64,000 nt of DNA, taken from the NCBI RefSeq assembly GCF_900113015.1, contig NZ_FONV01000001.1:682001-746000 (forward strand), read 5' to 3'. How positions within the stretch are numbered: position 1 is the first letter of the stretch; each line of letters begins with the position of its first letter. Under the pieces are notes generated by a model. That model was not told where the DNA came from, did not search any database, and saw only the letters and a program-made list of their open reading frames with translations. Position numbers and translations under genes: made by a program. Positions 48,971-58,428 of this stretch are shown piece after piece. Source of the DNA: Actinoplanes philippinensis (GTDB lineage: Bacteria > Actinomycetota > Actinomycetes > Mycobacteriales > Micromonosporaceae).

Positions 48971-49648
48971 TCAAACGCCGGCGGCGCCACCCGGGTGTCG
49001 GGGACCGGGGCTGACCAGGCCGGTGTCGTACGCCACGATGGTCGCCTGCACCCGGTCGCGTGCGCCGATCTTGCCGAGCAGGGCGTTGACGTGCACCTTC
49101 ACCGTGCCGGTGGTGATGCCGAGCCGGGCGCCGATCTCCGCGTTGGACAGGCCCTGCGCGATCGCGATCAGCACGTCCCGCTCGCGTGGGGTGAGCGCGT
49201 CGATGCGGGGATCCGCCTCCGGCGCGGCGGCGACCGTGCCCGCGGCGAAGGCGTCGATCAGGCTGCGGGTCACCGCCGGGCTGAGCATGGCGTCACCGGC
49301 CGCGACGGTACGGACGGCGGCCACCAGCTCAGCCGGGTCGGAGTCCTTCAGCAGGAACCCGGACGCGCCGGCCCGCAGCGCCTGGAAGACGTACGCGTCG
49401 TGGTGGAACGTGGTGAGCACCAGCACCCGCGGCGGATTCGGGCCGGCGGTGAGGCGGGCGGTCGCGGTGAGCCCGTCCACGCCCGGCATCCGGATGTCCA
49501 TCAGGATCACGTCCGGCCGCAGGGTGGCGGCCAGCTCGACCGCGGCCGCACCGTCGCCGGCCTCGCCGACCACGTCGAGATCCGGCTGCGAGCCGACGAT
49601 GGCGGCCAGCCCGGCCCGGACCATCACCTGGTCGTCCACGACCATCAC
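48971..49648 (-). CDS. NarL/LuxR-family response regulator
   Basis: A 225-residue regulator: receiver with VVDDQVMVRAGLAAI, phospho-acceptor Asp in VILMDIRMPG, Lys in GFLLKDSD; C-terminal HTH LTPRERDVLIAIAQGLSNAEIGARLGITTGTVKVHVNALLGKI. The GTG start overlaps the kinase stop (GTGA), and AGGAGG lies about 20 bases upstream within the kinase gene. It works with the unusual double kinase upstream. Confidence 0.93.
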   Translation of the reverse strand: MMVVDDQVMVRAGLAAIVGSQPDLDVVGEAGDGAAAVELAATLRPDVILMDIRMPGVDGLTATARLTAGPNPPRVLVLTTFHHDAYVFQALRAGASGFLLKDSDPAELVAAVRTVAAGDAMLSPAVTRSLIDAFAAGTVAAAPEADPRIDALTPRERDVLIAIAQGLSNAEIGARLGITTGTVKVHVNALLGKIGARDRVQATIVAYDTGLVSPGPRHPGGAAGV

Positions 49649-51804
49649 TCGGACCGCGATGACGGCACCTCCTGCACGTCGGAAGCCTGCACCTCAGCCG
49701 GCGGCGAGCCGGAAGCCGCGGACGCCGGGCCGGGGGCAACGACCGGGACGGGAGCCGGCGCGGGGGCCGGCTCCAGAGCAGGGACCGGGACGGGGGAAGG
49801 CGCGGGGGCCGAGGCCGAAGTGGGCGCCGGGGCCACAGCAGGGGCCGGGGCGGTGGGGACGGCCGTGGGGGCCGTCTCCGGGCGGCCGCCGAGGCCGTCC
49901 AGCAGCGCGCGCATGGCGGTGAGGGCCCGCCGCGCCGAGCCGAGCACACCGGCGAGGTCGCCCCGCTCGGCGGCGCCCGGCACCTCGGCGGCGTGGCGCA
50001 GCACGTCCTCGTGCAGGCCGGCGGCGATCCGGCGGCGCTCCAGCAGGGCGTGGAAGGCGGCGTGCTCCAGCTCGGATGCGAGCCCGTCGGCCTCCCGCGC
50101 CCGCATCCGGTCCCGGCGGCGGCGCCCGGCGAACCCGACGCCCCAGCAGGCCGCCGCCGGAACGGCGAACAGGATCGCCATCAGCGGCGTCATCACGGCG
50201 ACGAAGGCGAGCCGCTCGGCCATCCCGTTCAGGGCCAGCTCGGGGTCGGAGTCGTCGAGCGACAGCAGCACGGCCGCCACGAACGCGACCGATCCAGCGC
50301 CGGCCGGGACGGCGAGCCACGTCAGGCCGGGCCGGGCGCCGCGGACGGCGACCGCGTGAACGGCCGCGAGGTCGACGACACAGCTGAAGAGGAACAGGTA
50401 GCCGTACCTGGCGGGCACCGGGCCGGGCTGGACCAGCAGCGGGCCGAGCAGCCCGGTCAGCACCACGGCCGCGAACGCCCACCACGCCGACCGCCGCCGC
50501 CACAGCAGCGGCACGGCGTGCGCGATCTGGGCGAGCAGGATCAGCGCGGCCGCCGTCCGGGGCAGCGTCTCCTCGTCGGCGACCATGATCACCGCCTGCA
50601 CCAGCACCAGGAGGACGACGAGCGCGGCGGAGGCCCCGATCGGACCGCGGAGCCAGGGGTACGCCGTCCGCACGGTCCCGTCCGCTCCCGGCAGGACGGC
50701 CCGCACCCGCCAGCCGCCGCCCTCGCGGGGCCCGGCCGTGCAGTCGCCGCCGAGTGACTGTGCCCGCTCCCGCATCCCGCTGACGCCCCGCCCGCCGCCG
50801 AGCCCGGTGACCTCCGCGCCGCCGCCGTCGTCCTCGACCAGCAGCTCCGTCGTGGTGTACCGGACGAGAACGTGACCACCCGGCGCGTACCGCAGAGTGT
50901 TCGTCAGCGCCTCCCGGACGATGCCGTAGATCGCCGCGGCCCGCTCCGGTGGCGGGTCGCCGTCCGGCAGCTCGACGGTGATCCGCTGCCCGAGCGCCCG
51001 GAAGCCGTCGGCCAGGTCACCGAGCGACGGGGTGTCGTCGCGTCCCGTCGTGGCCGGCAGGATCGCGACCAGCCGGCGCAGCGCGTCGAGGGTCTCCCGC
51101 CCGGTGCGCGCCGCGAAGTCGAGGGCCTCGGCCCGCAGCTCGGGCCGCTGGTCGCCGAGCATCTCGGCCGCCGACGAGTTGACCACGATCGAGGTCAGGT
51201 GGTGTGCGGTGACGTCGTGCAGCTCGCGGGCGAGGCGGCGGCGCTCGGTGTCGGCGGCGCCGAGGTTGGCCTGTCGCGCGGCGTCCAGCCGGCGGGCCGC
51301 CTCGGCGCGCTCGGCGTGGAAGCGGCGCCGCCGGCGGCCGAGGAGGATGACCAGGCCGTAGAGGGCCAGCGACGCGACGACCGCCTGCGCCTGGTAGACC
51401 CAGTCGACGCCCGGCTCGCCGTCCTGCACGACGGAGGTGACGGCCTGCTCGGCGACCGCGCCGGCGACAGCGGCGGGCAGCAGCCGGGCCGGGGCGTGGA
51501 CGGCGACGCTGAACAGGGCGACGATCGCGAAGATCGCCATGATCGCGGTGGCGTCGCCGGTCTCCACCCACTGCGGGCGGTCGGGCGCTGCGAGGACCGC
51601 GATCACGTTGCCGGTGAGCACCCCGACGAGCGCGGGCAGCGGCCGCTCCCGCCGCCAGGCCAGGGCCGCACCGGAGAGCAGGCAGGCGCCGGTCACCACG
51701 ACGGCGGCCGGCACGCTGACGCCGTCGTGGTCGAGCAGCGGCAGGCCGGGCCAGTAGAGGAGTTGACCCGCGACGAGCAGCACGGGAAGCATCCACCTGG
51801 CCAT
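49645..51804 (-). CDS. HisKA_3 sensor kinase with second membrane block and ATPase-less dimerisation domain
   Basis: A 719-residue protein. Module one: five helices (1-155), HisKA_3 box ARELHDVTAHHLTSIVV with His196, HATPase (REALTNTLRYAPGG, GGGRGVSGMRERAQSL) to about 385. Module two: five or six more helices (about 390-560), then a second HisKA_3-like helix pair (HALLERRRIAAGLHEDVLRHA with His598, and SARRALTAMRALLDGL), but no HATPase. An Ala/Pro-rich tail (about 630-710) ends the protein. Common NarL-type kinases end after the first ATPase. The second part may be a degenerate duplicated kinase used for regulation or heterodimerisation. Confidence 0.85.
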   Translation of the reverse strand: MARWMLPVLLVAGQLLYWPGLPLLDHDGVSVPAAVVVTGACLLSGAALAWRRERPLPALVGVLTGNVIAVLAAPDRPQWVETGDATAIMAIFAIVALFSVAVHAPARLLPAAVAGAVAEQAVTSVVQDGEPGVDWVYQAQAVVASLALYGLVILLGRRRRRFHAERAEAARRLDAARQANLGAADTERRRLARELHDVTAHHLTSIVVNSSAAEMLGDQRPELRAEALDFAARTGRETLDALRRLVAILPATTGRDDTPSLGDLADGFRALGQRITVELPDGDPPPERAAAIYGIVREALTNTLRYAPGGHVLVRYTTTELLVEDDGGGAEVTGLGGGRGVSGMRERAQSLGGDCTAGPREGGGWRVRAVLPGADGTVRTAYPWLRGPIGASAALVVLLVLVQAVIMVADEETLPRTAAALILLAQIAHAVPLLWRRRSAWWAFAAVVLTGLLGPLLVQPGPVPARYGYLFLFSCVVDLAAVHAVAVRGARPGLTWLAVPAGAGSVAFVAAVLLSLDDSDPELALNGMAERLAFVAVMTPLMAILFAVPAAACWGVGFAGRRRRDRMRAREADGLASELEHAAFHALLERRRIAAGLHEDVLRHAAEVPGAAERGDLAGVLGSARRALTAMRALLDGLGGRPETAPTAVPTAPAPAVAPAPTSASAPAPSPVPVPALEPAPAPAPVPVVAPGPASAASGSPPAEVQASDVQEVPSSRSE

Positions 51805-51878
51805 GACCCGGAACTGTAGCGAGACCGGGCGGCCGCCACGTTGCGACCCCGGCGGGGCAGGTCGCGACGCGGCGGAGG

Positions 51879-53501
51879 TCAGGCCCCGTCGAGGGGGCCG
51901 GTCGGCAGCTCCCGGCGCAGCAGCTTGCCGGTCGGGTTGCGGGGCAGGTCGTCGACGAAGACGACGTCGCGCGGCACCTTGTAGCGGGCCAGGCTGGCGC
52001 GGACGAACTCGCGGATCTCCTGCGGGTCGCGGGCGGCGTTCTCGGCCGGCACGATGAAGGCGCGCAGCCGGGTGCCGAAGTCCGCGTCGTCGACGCCGAT
52101 CACCGCGGCGTCCATCACGTCGTCCCGTTCGGCGAGCAGGTTCTCCACCTCGAGCGGGTAGACGTTCTCGCCACCGGAGATGATCATGTCGTCGTCGCGG
52201 CCGTCGATGTAGAGCAGGCCCTCGGCGTCGAAGTGCCCCTGGTCGCCGGTGGCCATGTGGCCGTCGATGACCTGCTTGTGCCGGCCGTCGGTGTAGCCCT
52301 CGAACGGGATGCCGGTACGGACGAAGATCCGCCCCTTCTCCCCCACGGTGGTGACCGGCTTGTCGTCGGCGTCGTAGAGCGCCACGTGCACGGTGACCGG
52401 CGGCCGGCCCACGGTGCCCGGCGATCGGCGCAGCTCGTGCGGCTGGGCGACGGACGCGACGGCGACCTCGGTCGAGCCGTACACGTTGTACAGCACGTCA
52501 CCGAAGACGTCCTGGAAGCGGGTGCTCAGCTCGGGTGCGAGCGCCGACCCGGCCAGGAACACGGTCTTCAGCGACGACATGTCGTACTTGGCGATGACGT
52601 CCGGGCCGAGGGCGAGAATCCGGTTCAGCATGGTCGGGACGGCGACCAGCATGTGCGCCCGGTGCTCGGCGATCGCGGCGAGGATGCTCTCGGCGTTGAA
52701 GCGGCGCAGCAGCACGGCGTGGTTGGACAGCGACAGCCCGACCGTCCACGCGCCGAAGCCGGTGCTGTGGAACAGCGGCGACGCGATCACCGCGGTGCCC
52801 TGCCGGGGGAAGTCGATCCGGTCCGCGATCAGGGCGCTGGCCAGCGGCGACACCTTGGTACGGGGCGCACCCTCGGGCAGGCCGGTGGTGCCGCTCGTGA
52901 GGATGATGAAGCCGCCCGGCTTCTCCGGGATCGGCAGCGGCACGGTCGTCGGCTCGGCGGCGGTCAGCTCCTCGACGGTGAGCACGCCCGCGGGCCGCTC
53001 GTAGTCGTCGTCGGCCCAGCTCAGGTATCGCGGGATGTCGTCGGGCAGCAGGTCGACGGCGGGGGCGAACTCGCTGTCGTACATCAGGAACCGGACGTTC
53101 TCCCGAGTGATCACCTCGGCCAGCTGGGAGGCGGCCAGGCCGGTGTTGAGCATGGCCAGGCGCAGGCCCGCGCGGGCGGTGCCGGTGATCGCCAGCGCCA
53201 GGCCGCGGTGGTCCCGGGCCAGCACCCCGATCACCGACTTCGGCGGCAGGTCCACCTTGCGCAGGGCGTGGGCGAGGGCGTTCGACCGCTCGAAGAACTG
53301 CCGGTACGTCCAGGTGCCCCGCTCGTCGGTGAGGGCCGGCAGGTTCGGGTGCTCGTTGGCGGCCTTCTCGGTGAGGGCCGCCTGGGGGCCGAGTCTCGCG
53401 TTGTTGCCGGCCGCCTTGATCAGCCGGTCCGGTCGCAGGAGGTTGACGATGCCTATCTGGTGCATCCGCAGAACCGCGTGCAGGTGCTCGAGCGTGCTCA
53501 C
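51879..53501 (-). CDS. Acyl-CoA synthetase (FadD-type)
   Basis: A 540-residue ANL-superfamily ligase. Signature strings are ALTDERGTWTYRQFFERSNALAH, adenylation motif ILTSGTTGLPEGAPR, YNVYGSTEVA, YIDGRDDDMIISGGENVYPLEVE and the C-terminal RNPTGKLLRRELP with catalytic Lys. In the first motif the usual Lys of TSGTTGxPKGA is Glu, which may affect activity. It would make an acyl-CoA for beta-oxidation, perhaps of a lipid or steroid side chain. It starts two bases after the stop of the thiolase-crotonase fusion, in one operon opposite a TetR/acyl-CoA dehydrogenase pair. Confidence 0.87.
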   Translation of the reverse strand: MSTLEHLHAVLRMHQIGIVNLLRPDRLIKAAGNNARLGPQAALTEKAANEHPNLPALTDERGTWTYRQFFERSNALAHALRKVDLPPKSVIGVLARDHRGLALAITGTARAGLRLAMLNTGLAASQLAEVITRENVRFLMYDSEFAPAVDLLPDDIPRYLSWADDDYERPAGVLTVEELTAAEPTTVPLPIPEKPGGFIILTSGTTGLPEGAPRTKVSPLASALIADRIDFPRQGTAVIASPLFHSTGFGAWTVGLSLSNHAVLLRRFNAESILAAIAEHRAHMLVAVPTMLNRILALGPDVIAKYDMSSLKTVFLAGSALAPELSTRFQDVFGDVLYNVYGSTEVAVASVAQPHELRRSPGTVGRPPVTVHVALYDADDKPVTTVGEKGRIFVRTGIPFEGYTDGRHKQVIDGHMATGDQGHFDAEGLLYIDGRDDDMIISGGENVYPLEVENLLAERDDVMDAAVIGVDDADFGTRLRAFIVPAENAARDPQEIREFVRASLARYKVPRDVVFVDDLPRNPTGKLLRRELPTGPLDGA

Positions 53502-53503
53502 GA

Positions 53504-56488
53504 TCAGCCCTTCCAGGAGGGGGTCCGGTGCTCGGCGTAGGCGCGGATGCCCTCCTGAGCGTCCGCCGAGCCGATCACCTCGCCGGCGATGTCGGAGAGA
53601 CGGTCGAAGGCCTCCGCGGCGCCCCAGTCGCGGTGTTCGTCGACGATGCGTTTCGAGAGCAGGACAGCGAGGGGCGCGTTCGCGGCGATGTCCCGGGCCA
53701 GTCGCAGCGCGGTGCCGAACGCTTCGCCCGGTGACGTGACGCGGTTGATCAGCCCCAGCTCGTGCAGCCGGCGCGCGGGCATCGGCTCACCGGTCAGGGC
53801 CAGTTCCAGGGCGGTGCTGCGGGGCAGGCTCCGGGCGAGCCGGAGCACCCCGCCGGCCGCGGCGACCAGGCCGCGTTTGACCTCGGGGATGCCGAACACC
53901 GCGTCCTCCGCGGCCACGATCAGGTCGGCGGCCAGCGCCAGCTCGCAGCCACCGGCCAGGGCGGCGCCCTCGACGGCGGCGATCAGGGGCTTGGCCGGCG
54001 GCCGGGCGGTGATGCCGAGCAGGCCGCGGCCCTCGGTCACCGGGAACTCGCCGCGGGCCGCTGCCTTGAGGTCCATGCCGGCGCTGAACACGGTGTCCGA
54101 GCCGGTCAGGATCGCCACCCGGGCGTCCGGGTCGGCCTCGAAGGCGTCGATCGCCCGCTCCAGGGCGCGGGCGGTGGTCAGGTCGACGGCGTTGCGGACC
54201 CCTGGCCGGTTGAGCCGGAGGACGGTGACCGGCCCGTGCCACTCCACGATCAGCGGCGGCTCGGGCGGCTCCGGCAGCTCGGCCCGGGCTGCCTCGGCGG
54301 CGACGAGGGTGGTGCCGGCCAGGTCGATCCAGCAGCCGACCAGGCCGGAGATCTCGGAGATGCCGCTGATCGAGGCGTCCCCGCCTGCGCGGAGGAAGGG
54401 GTCGTCGGTGAGACGGAGGACGACCCGGTCGCCGTCGGGAGTGATCGCGGTGATGATCGTCGCCTCGGGCACGCCGTCGCGGCCGTAGGGGACGGTGTAG
54501 GCCTCCAGGACCGCCGGCCCCGTCCAGGAGCCGAGGGCCCGGCGGGCGGGCGGCCGCTCCAGCCGGTGATCGACGTCGATGTCGCGGTATCCCGGGCGTG
54601 GCGGGCGAGCCGACAGGAGGGTCGCGGCGTGCTTGGTGAGATACCAGCCGAGGGCGGTCGCGAGGCCGTAGCTGTCCGGGTCGGAACGCAGCAGCGGCAC
54701 CAGGTTGGCGATCGCGTGGCTGGCGTAGTTGTTGCCCGGCCCACCGGCGAAGGTCAGCCCGCCGGTCACGGTCAGCGGCCGTTCCGGGTCGTCGATCGGC
54801 ACCCCGAGCTCCAGAGCGGCGATCTGCACCGCCGAGGGAAAGCACGCGTACAGGTCGAGGTGCTTCACGTCGTCGATGGCCAGGCCGGCGTGGGACAGCA
54901 GGGCCGCACCGATCGCCCGGATCGCGGGTGACGCGGCGAGATCGGCACGCTCGGTGACGTGCCACTCGTCGGTGGCGTGGGCTCCGGCGTGCAGGAACAC
55001 CCACCGGTCCTGCTCGATCCCGGCCTCCCGCGCGGCGGCCGCACTGCACACGATGATGCCGGTTCCCTGGTTGACCTGCACGTTCGCGGTGAGCAGCTTG
55101 GGGTAGGGCGCGGAGATCATCCGGTTGGCGGCGGTCGGCTCGGCGAGTTCGGCGGCGGTGTGCACGGCCGGCTGCCAGGCGTGCGGGTTACCGGCGGCGA
55201 TCTCGGAGCAGCCGGCCCAGAGCCGGGTGATCCGCTCCCGGTGATCGGCCGCGCCGAGCCCGAGCCGGGCGCGGACCGCCGACTCGATCAGCGCGTAGAG
55301 GTAGATCGGGGCGACCAGCCCGGCCGCGGTCTCCGGCTCGTTGTTGGCCGGGGCGTCGCTGCCGACGATCCGGCCCGGTTCGACGCCGTCCGGCTGCACC
55401 GGCCAGTCCAGGGGCCGCCCGGCCCGTTCGGCGGCCGCCGCGGTCGAGGCAGCCTCGGCGCCACCGACCAGAGCGATCGAGGCGTGACCGGAAGCGATCG
55501 TGGCGGCCACATCGTTGAGCAGTCGCAGCGAGCCGTCGCCGCCGAAGATCGTGGTCTGCACGGTCTGCCGCGGGGTCGCGCCGACGTCACTCGCGATCAG
55601 CGCGGCGCCGTCCGGGTATTGCCACGAGACGCTGGCGACGTACCCCGCAAGGTCTGCCTTTTGCAGGATCTCCGGCTTCCCGCAGTCGCCGGCGGCGAGC
55701 CGCAGCGCCCGCACGGCGAGGGAGACCGGGTCGCCGCCGGCGGGCTCGGTGGATCGGTCGGAGACCTGCCCGACCCCGACGATCACCGGGGTCCACGCAT
55801 CGATCTCCTCACCGGTGCGACTGAAAACGATCGGCGCGGGCTTGGGGCCGGGCGGTGGCGGGGCGGTCGCGGCGGTGGGGTGAGACGTGGGTGCGGACCC
55901 CGCGGCGGTACGCCCGGACGACGCGCCCGCCGCCACCCGTGCCAGCTCGTCCAGGGATCTGCGCATCGCGTCGGCGAGGTTGCGGGCGACCATCGCGCCC
56001 AGCGGCCCGTCCGCCGGCCCGCCCTCGACCCCACCGTCGAACCGCACCACCGACCCCGCGCCGGCCGGGGTGACGGAGAGGTAGAAGCCGACCGCGACAC
56101 CCATCGGCGCCGTGCCCTCGAACCAGACGGCCCGGCCCGGCACCACCCCGGTGACCGTCCAGCGGACCTCGCTCGGCGTCCCCATCAGCGTGATCCGCTG
56201 CCGGAACCGCTCCCCCTCGGCGAACGCGGCGGGCGGCCCGCCGATCCACCCGGCGTGCTGGAGGACCCAGTCGGGCATCCGCGCCGGGTCCACGAGCACC
56301 GCGAACACCCGGTCCGCGCCGGCCATGGCGGTCACCTGCGCGCTGCACGGGTGGGCGAGGCGGCGGGGCGGTTCGACGGCGGCCGGCGGGGCGGGCGGCG
56401 CGGGGCGGGCGCGGCTCAGCAGGCTCCCGGCAGCGGCGCGCACGACGGCGAGGCCGGCACGCAGCCGGGGTGGGACAACAGCGGCCAT
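53504..56488 (-). CDS. Trifunctional fusion: SRPBCC - thiolase-like - enoyl-CoA hydratase
   Basis: A 994-residue protein from the ATG at 56488 (GGGGAG 6 bases upstream). Residues about 45-195 form an SRPBCC/polyketide-cyclase-like domain (VFAVLVDPARMPDWVLQHAG). After a Pro-rich linker, about 235-620 is a thiolase/SCP-x-like acetyltransferase (PVIVGVGQVSDRS, ALVGGAEAAST, HLDLYACFPSAVQ), in which I cannot find a clear catalytic Cys in the GGDGSLRLLNDVAA region; about 665-745 is its usual extra domain. Residues about 755-985 are a crotonase (VTVLRLNRPGVRNAVDLTTA, SAGMDLKAAARG, PLIAAVEGAALAGGCELALAADL). Mixed functions suggest a multi-step acyl-CoA processing enzyme or a scaffolded complex; family members usually occur as separate genes. 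Confidence 0.85.
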   Translation of the reverse strand: MAAVVPPRLRAGLAVVRAAAGSLLSRARPAPPAPPAAVEPPRRLAHPCSAQVTAMAGADRVFAVLVDPARMPDWVLQHAGWIGGPPAAFAEGERFRQRITLMGTPSEVRWTVTGVVPGRAVWFEGTAPMGVAVGFYLSVTPAGAGSVVRFDGGVEGGPADGPLGAMVARNLADAMRRSLDELARVAAGASSGRTAAGSAPTSHPTAATAPPPPGPKPAPIVFSRTGEEIDAWTPVIVGVGQVSDRSTEPAGGDPVSLAVRALRLAAGDCGKPEILQKADLAGYVASVSWQYPDGAALIASDVGATPRQTVQTTIFGGDGSLRLLNDVAATIASGHASIALVGGAEAASTAAAAERAGRPLDWPVQPDGVEPGRIVGSDAPANNEPETAAGLVAPIYLYALIESAVRARLGLGAADHRERITRLWAGCSEIAAGNPHAWQPAVHTAAELAEPTAANRMISAPYPKLLTANVQVNQGTGIIVCSAAAAREAGIEQDRWVFLHAGAHATDEWHVTERADLAASPAIRAIGAALLSHAGLAIDDVKHLDLYACFPSAVQIAALELGVPIDDPERPLTVTGGLTFAGGPGNNYASHAIANLVPLLRSDPDSYGLATALGWYLTKHAATLLSARPPRPGYRDIDVDHRLERPPARRALGSWTGPAVLEAYTVPYGRDGVPEATIITAITPDGDRVVLRLTDDPFLRAGGDASISGISEISGLVGCWIDLAGTTLVAAEAARAELPEPPEPPLIVEWHGPVTVLRLNRPGVRNAVDLTTARALERAIDAFEADPDARVAILTGSDTVFSAGMDLKAAARGEFPVTEGRGLLGITARPPAKPLIAAVEGAALAGGCELALAADLIVAAEDAVFGIPEVKRGLVAAAGGVLRLARSLPRSTALELALTGEPMPARRLHELGLINRVTSPGEAFGTALRLARDIAANAPLAVLLSKRIVDEHRDWGAAEAFDRLSDIAGEVIGSADAQEGIRAYAEHRTPSWKG

Positions 56489-56584
56489 CGACGCTCCCCT
56501 AACAGTCTGACGTGACGGTAAAGGGGTGACCTGGGTCACGGCAAGAGCCTGCCGATCACTGAGAACAACCTGGATGGACGCAAC

Positions 56585-56606
56585 TAACCGTCAGGCCGTA
56601 CGGTAA
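56585..56606. promoter_or_regulatory. Imperfect palindrome upstream of the beta-oxidation TetR gene
   Basis: TAACCGT (56585-56591) and ACGGTAA (56600-56606) face each other six bases before the TetR start; GACGGTAAA near 56514 repeats one arm closer to the thiolase gene. It is a candidate operator for both divergent operons. Confidence 0.5.
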
Positions 56607-56611
56607 ATGGC

Positions 56612-57295
56612 GTGAAGCGAACGCAGGCGCAACGCAGCGAGGCCACCCGCGGCAGGATCCTGGAGGCCACGCTGCAGTGCCTGGTCGAGCGCGGCTACGC
56701 CGAGACCACCACGGCCGAGGTCCTGGCCCGCGCCGACGTGCCCCGCGGCACCCTGCTGCACCACTTCCCCACCAAGGCGGACCTGCTGGTCGGCGCCGTG
56801 CACTACGTCGCGGGCCGGCGGGTGGAGGCACTGACCGCCGAGCTGGCGGCGATCCCGGCCGGCGCCGACCGGCTCGATGCGCTGATCGACATCATCTGGC
56901 GGCACTTCTCGTCCCCGCTGTTCTGGGCGGCGCTCGAGTTGTGGAACGCGGCTCGCACCGACGCCGAGGTGCGCACCGCGCTGCTGCCGGTGGAGAAGGA
57001 GATCTTCGCCGTCCTGCACGACCGGGCCCGCACGCTGCTCAGCGAGAGTTCGCCCGGCGATCCGCGGGTCCCGACCGTTGTCGAGTTCAGCTACGAGGTG
57101 CTGACCGGCCTGGCCATGACCGGCATCGTCAGCGGCGATCTGGGCCGTCGTGAGCTGCTCATCCGCCGCTGGAAACGGGCGGCCGCGATCCTGCTCGGCC
57201 GCCGTGACCCGGCCACCCTCGTCGAGCGCGCCCGCCGCGATCCACCCGCCCCCGCCCCCGCCGCCGACCGCGCCCGCTCGAAGGAGAGCCGATGA
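56612..57295 (+). CDS. TetR-family regulator of the beta-oxidation cluster
   Basis: A 227-residue regulator with GTG start. HTH: ATRGRILEATLQCLVERGYAETTTAEVLARADVPRGTLLHHFPTKADLLVGA. The ligand domain is helical and its C-terminus is Pro/Arg-rich. The stop overlaps the ATG of the acyl-CoA dehydrogenase gene (ATGA), and the thiolase-fusion operon is divergent. By family precedent the ligand is likely an acyl-CoA. Confidence 0.92.
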   Translation: MKRTQAQRSEATRGRILEATLQCLVERGYAETTTAEVLARADVPRGTLLHHFPTKADLLVGAVHYVAGRRVEALTAELAAIPAGADRLDALIDIIWRHFSSPLFWAALELWNAARTDAEVRTALLPVEKEIFAVLHDRARTLLSESSPGDPRVPTVVEFSYEVLTGLAMTGIVSGDLGRRELLIRRWKRAAAILLGRRDPATLVERARRDPPAPAPAADRARSKESR

Positions 57296-58428
57296 CCCTG
57301 ACCCTGGAACGCCTCGCCCTCGCCGACTCGATGCGGCAGTTCACCGCCCGTGAGATCCATCCGCATCTGCCGGAGTGGGAGCGGGCCGGCGAGATCCCCC
57401 GTGACGTGCACGCCCGCCTGGCGAAGGCCGGCCTCTACGGGATCGGGTTCGCCGAGGACCTCGGCGGCGACGGCGGCGACAGCGTCGACACGGTCGTCGC
57501 CACCGAGGCTTTCCTGGAGGCGGGCGGCTCGTCCGGGGCGCACGCCGCGCTCTTCACGCACGGGATCGCGCTGCCGCACATCATCGCGTCCGGCGACGAG
57601 AGCCTGATCGACAGGTTCGTCCGCCCGACCCTGGCCGGCGAGATGATCGGAGCGCTCGGCATCACCGAGCCGGAGGCCGGGTCGGACGTGGGCTCACTGC
57701 GCACCACGGCGGTCCGCGACGGCGACGCGTACGTGGTGAACGGCGCGAAGATGTTCATCACCTCCGGGATCCGGGCCGACTTCGTGACGACCGCGGTGCG
57801 TACCGGCGGGCCCGGCGCGTCCGGGATCAGCATGCTGGTGATCGAGAAGGGGACGCCCGGGTTCACCGTGTCCCGCAAGCTCGACAAGATGGGCTGGCTC
57901 TGCTCGGACACCGCGGAGCTGTCGTTCGCCGACTGCCGGGTCCCGGCCGCCAACCTGGTCGGCCCGGAGAATTCCGGGTTCGCGCTGATCGGCCGGGCGT
58001 TCGTGGCGGAGCGGATCATCGCGGCGGTCCATGCGTACTCGGTGGCCCAGCGCTCGCTCGACCTCACCCTGGAGCAGGTGCGGAGCCGGGAGACGTTCGG
58101 CCGTCCGCTGATCAGCCGTCAGGTGGTCCGGCACAAGCTGGTCGACATGAGGATGCGGATCGACCACTCCCGGCAGTACACCCGCTGGGTGGCCGAGCGG
58201 CACGCCGCCGGCGAGGCGATGATCGGCGAGGTCTGCCTGGCCAAGAACGCCGCGGTCGAGGCCTGCAAGCACGTCGTCGACGAGGCCGTGCAGTTGCACG
58301 GCGGGATGGGCTACATGCGCGAGTCCGAGGTGGAGCGCAATTACCGGGACAGCCGGATCCTCGGCATCGGGGCCGGCGCCACCGAGATCATGACCGACCT
58401 GGCGGCGAAGATGTTCGGGTACCACTGA
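57292..58428 (+). CDS. Acyl-CoA dehydrogenase
   Basis: A 378-residue FAD-dependent enzyme of normal length. Motifs: GALGITEPEAGSDVGSLRTTA, NGAKMFITSGIRADFV, FGRPLISRQVVRHKLVDM, VQLHGGMGYMRESEVERNYRD and RILGIGAGATEIM. It introduces the C2-C3 double bond of an acyl-CoA, the step before the crotonase domain encoded opposite. Its last 41 bases overlap the convergent TetR gene. Confidence 0.95.
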   Translation: MTLTLERLALADSMRQFTAREIHPHLPEWERAGEIPRDVHARLAKAGLYGIGFAEDLGGDGGDSVDTVVATEAFLEAGGSSGAHAALFTHGIALPHIIASGDESLIDRFVRPTLAGEMIGALGITEPEAGSDVGSLRTTAVRDGDAYVVNGAKMFITSGIRADFVTTAVRTGGPGASGISMLVIEKGTPGFTVSRKLDKMGWLCSDTAELSFADCRVPAANLVGPENSGFALIGRAFVAERIIAAVHAYSVAQRSLDLTLEQVRSRETFGRPLISRQVVRHKLVDMRMRIDHSRQYTRWVAERHAAGEAMIGEVCLAKNAAVEACKHVVDEAVQLHGGMGYMRESEVERNYRDSRILGIGAGATEIMTDLAAKMFGYH

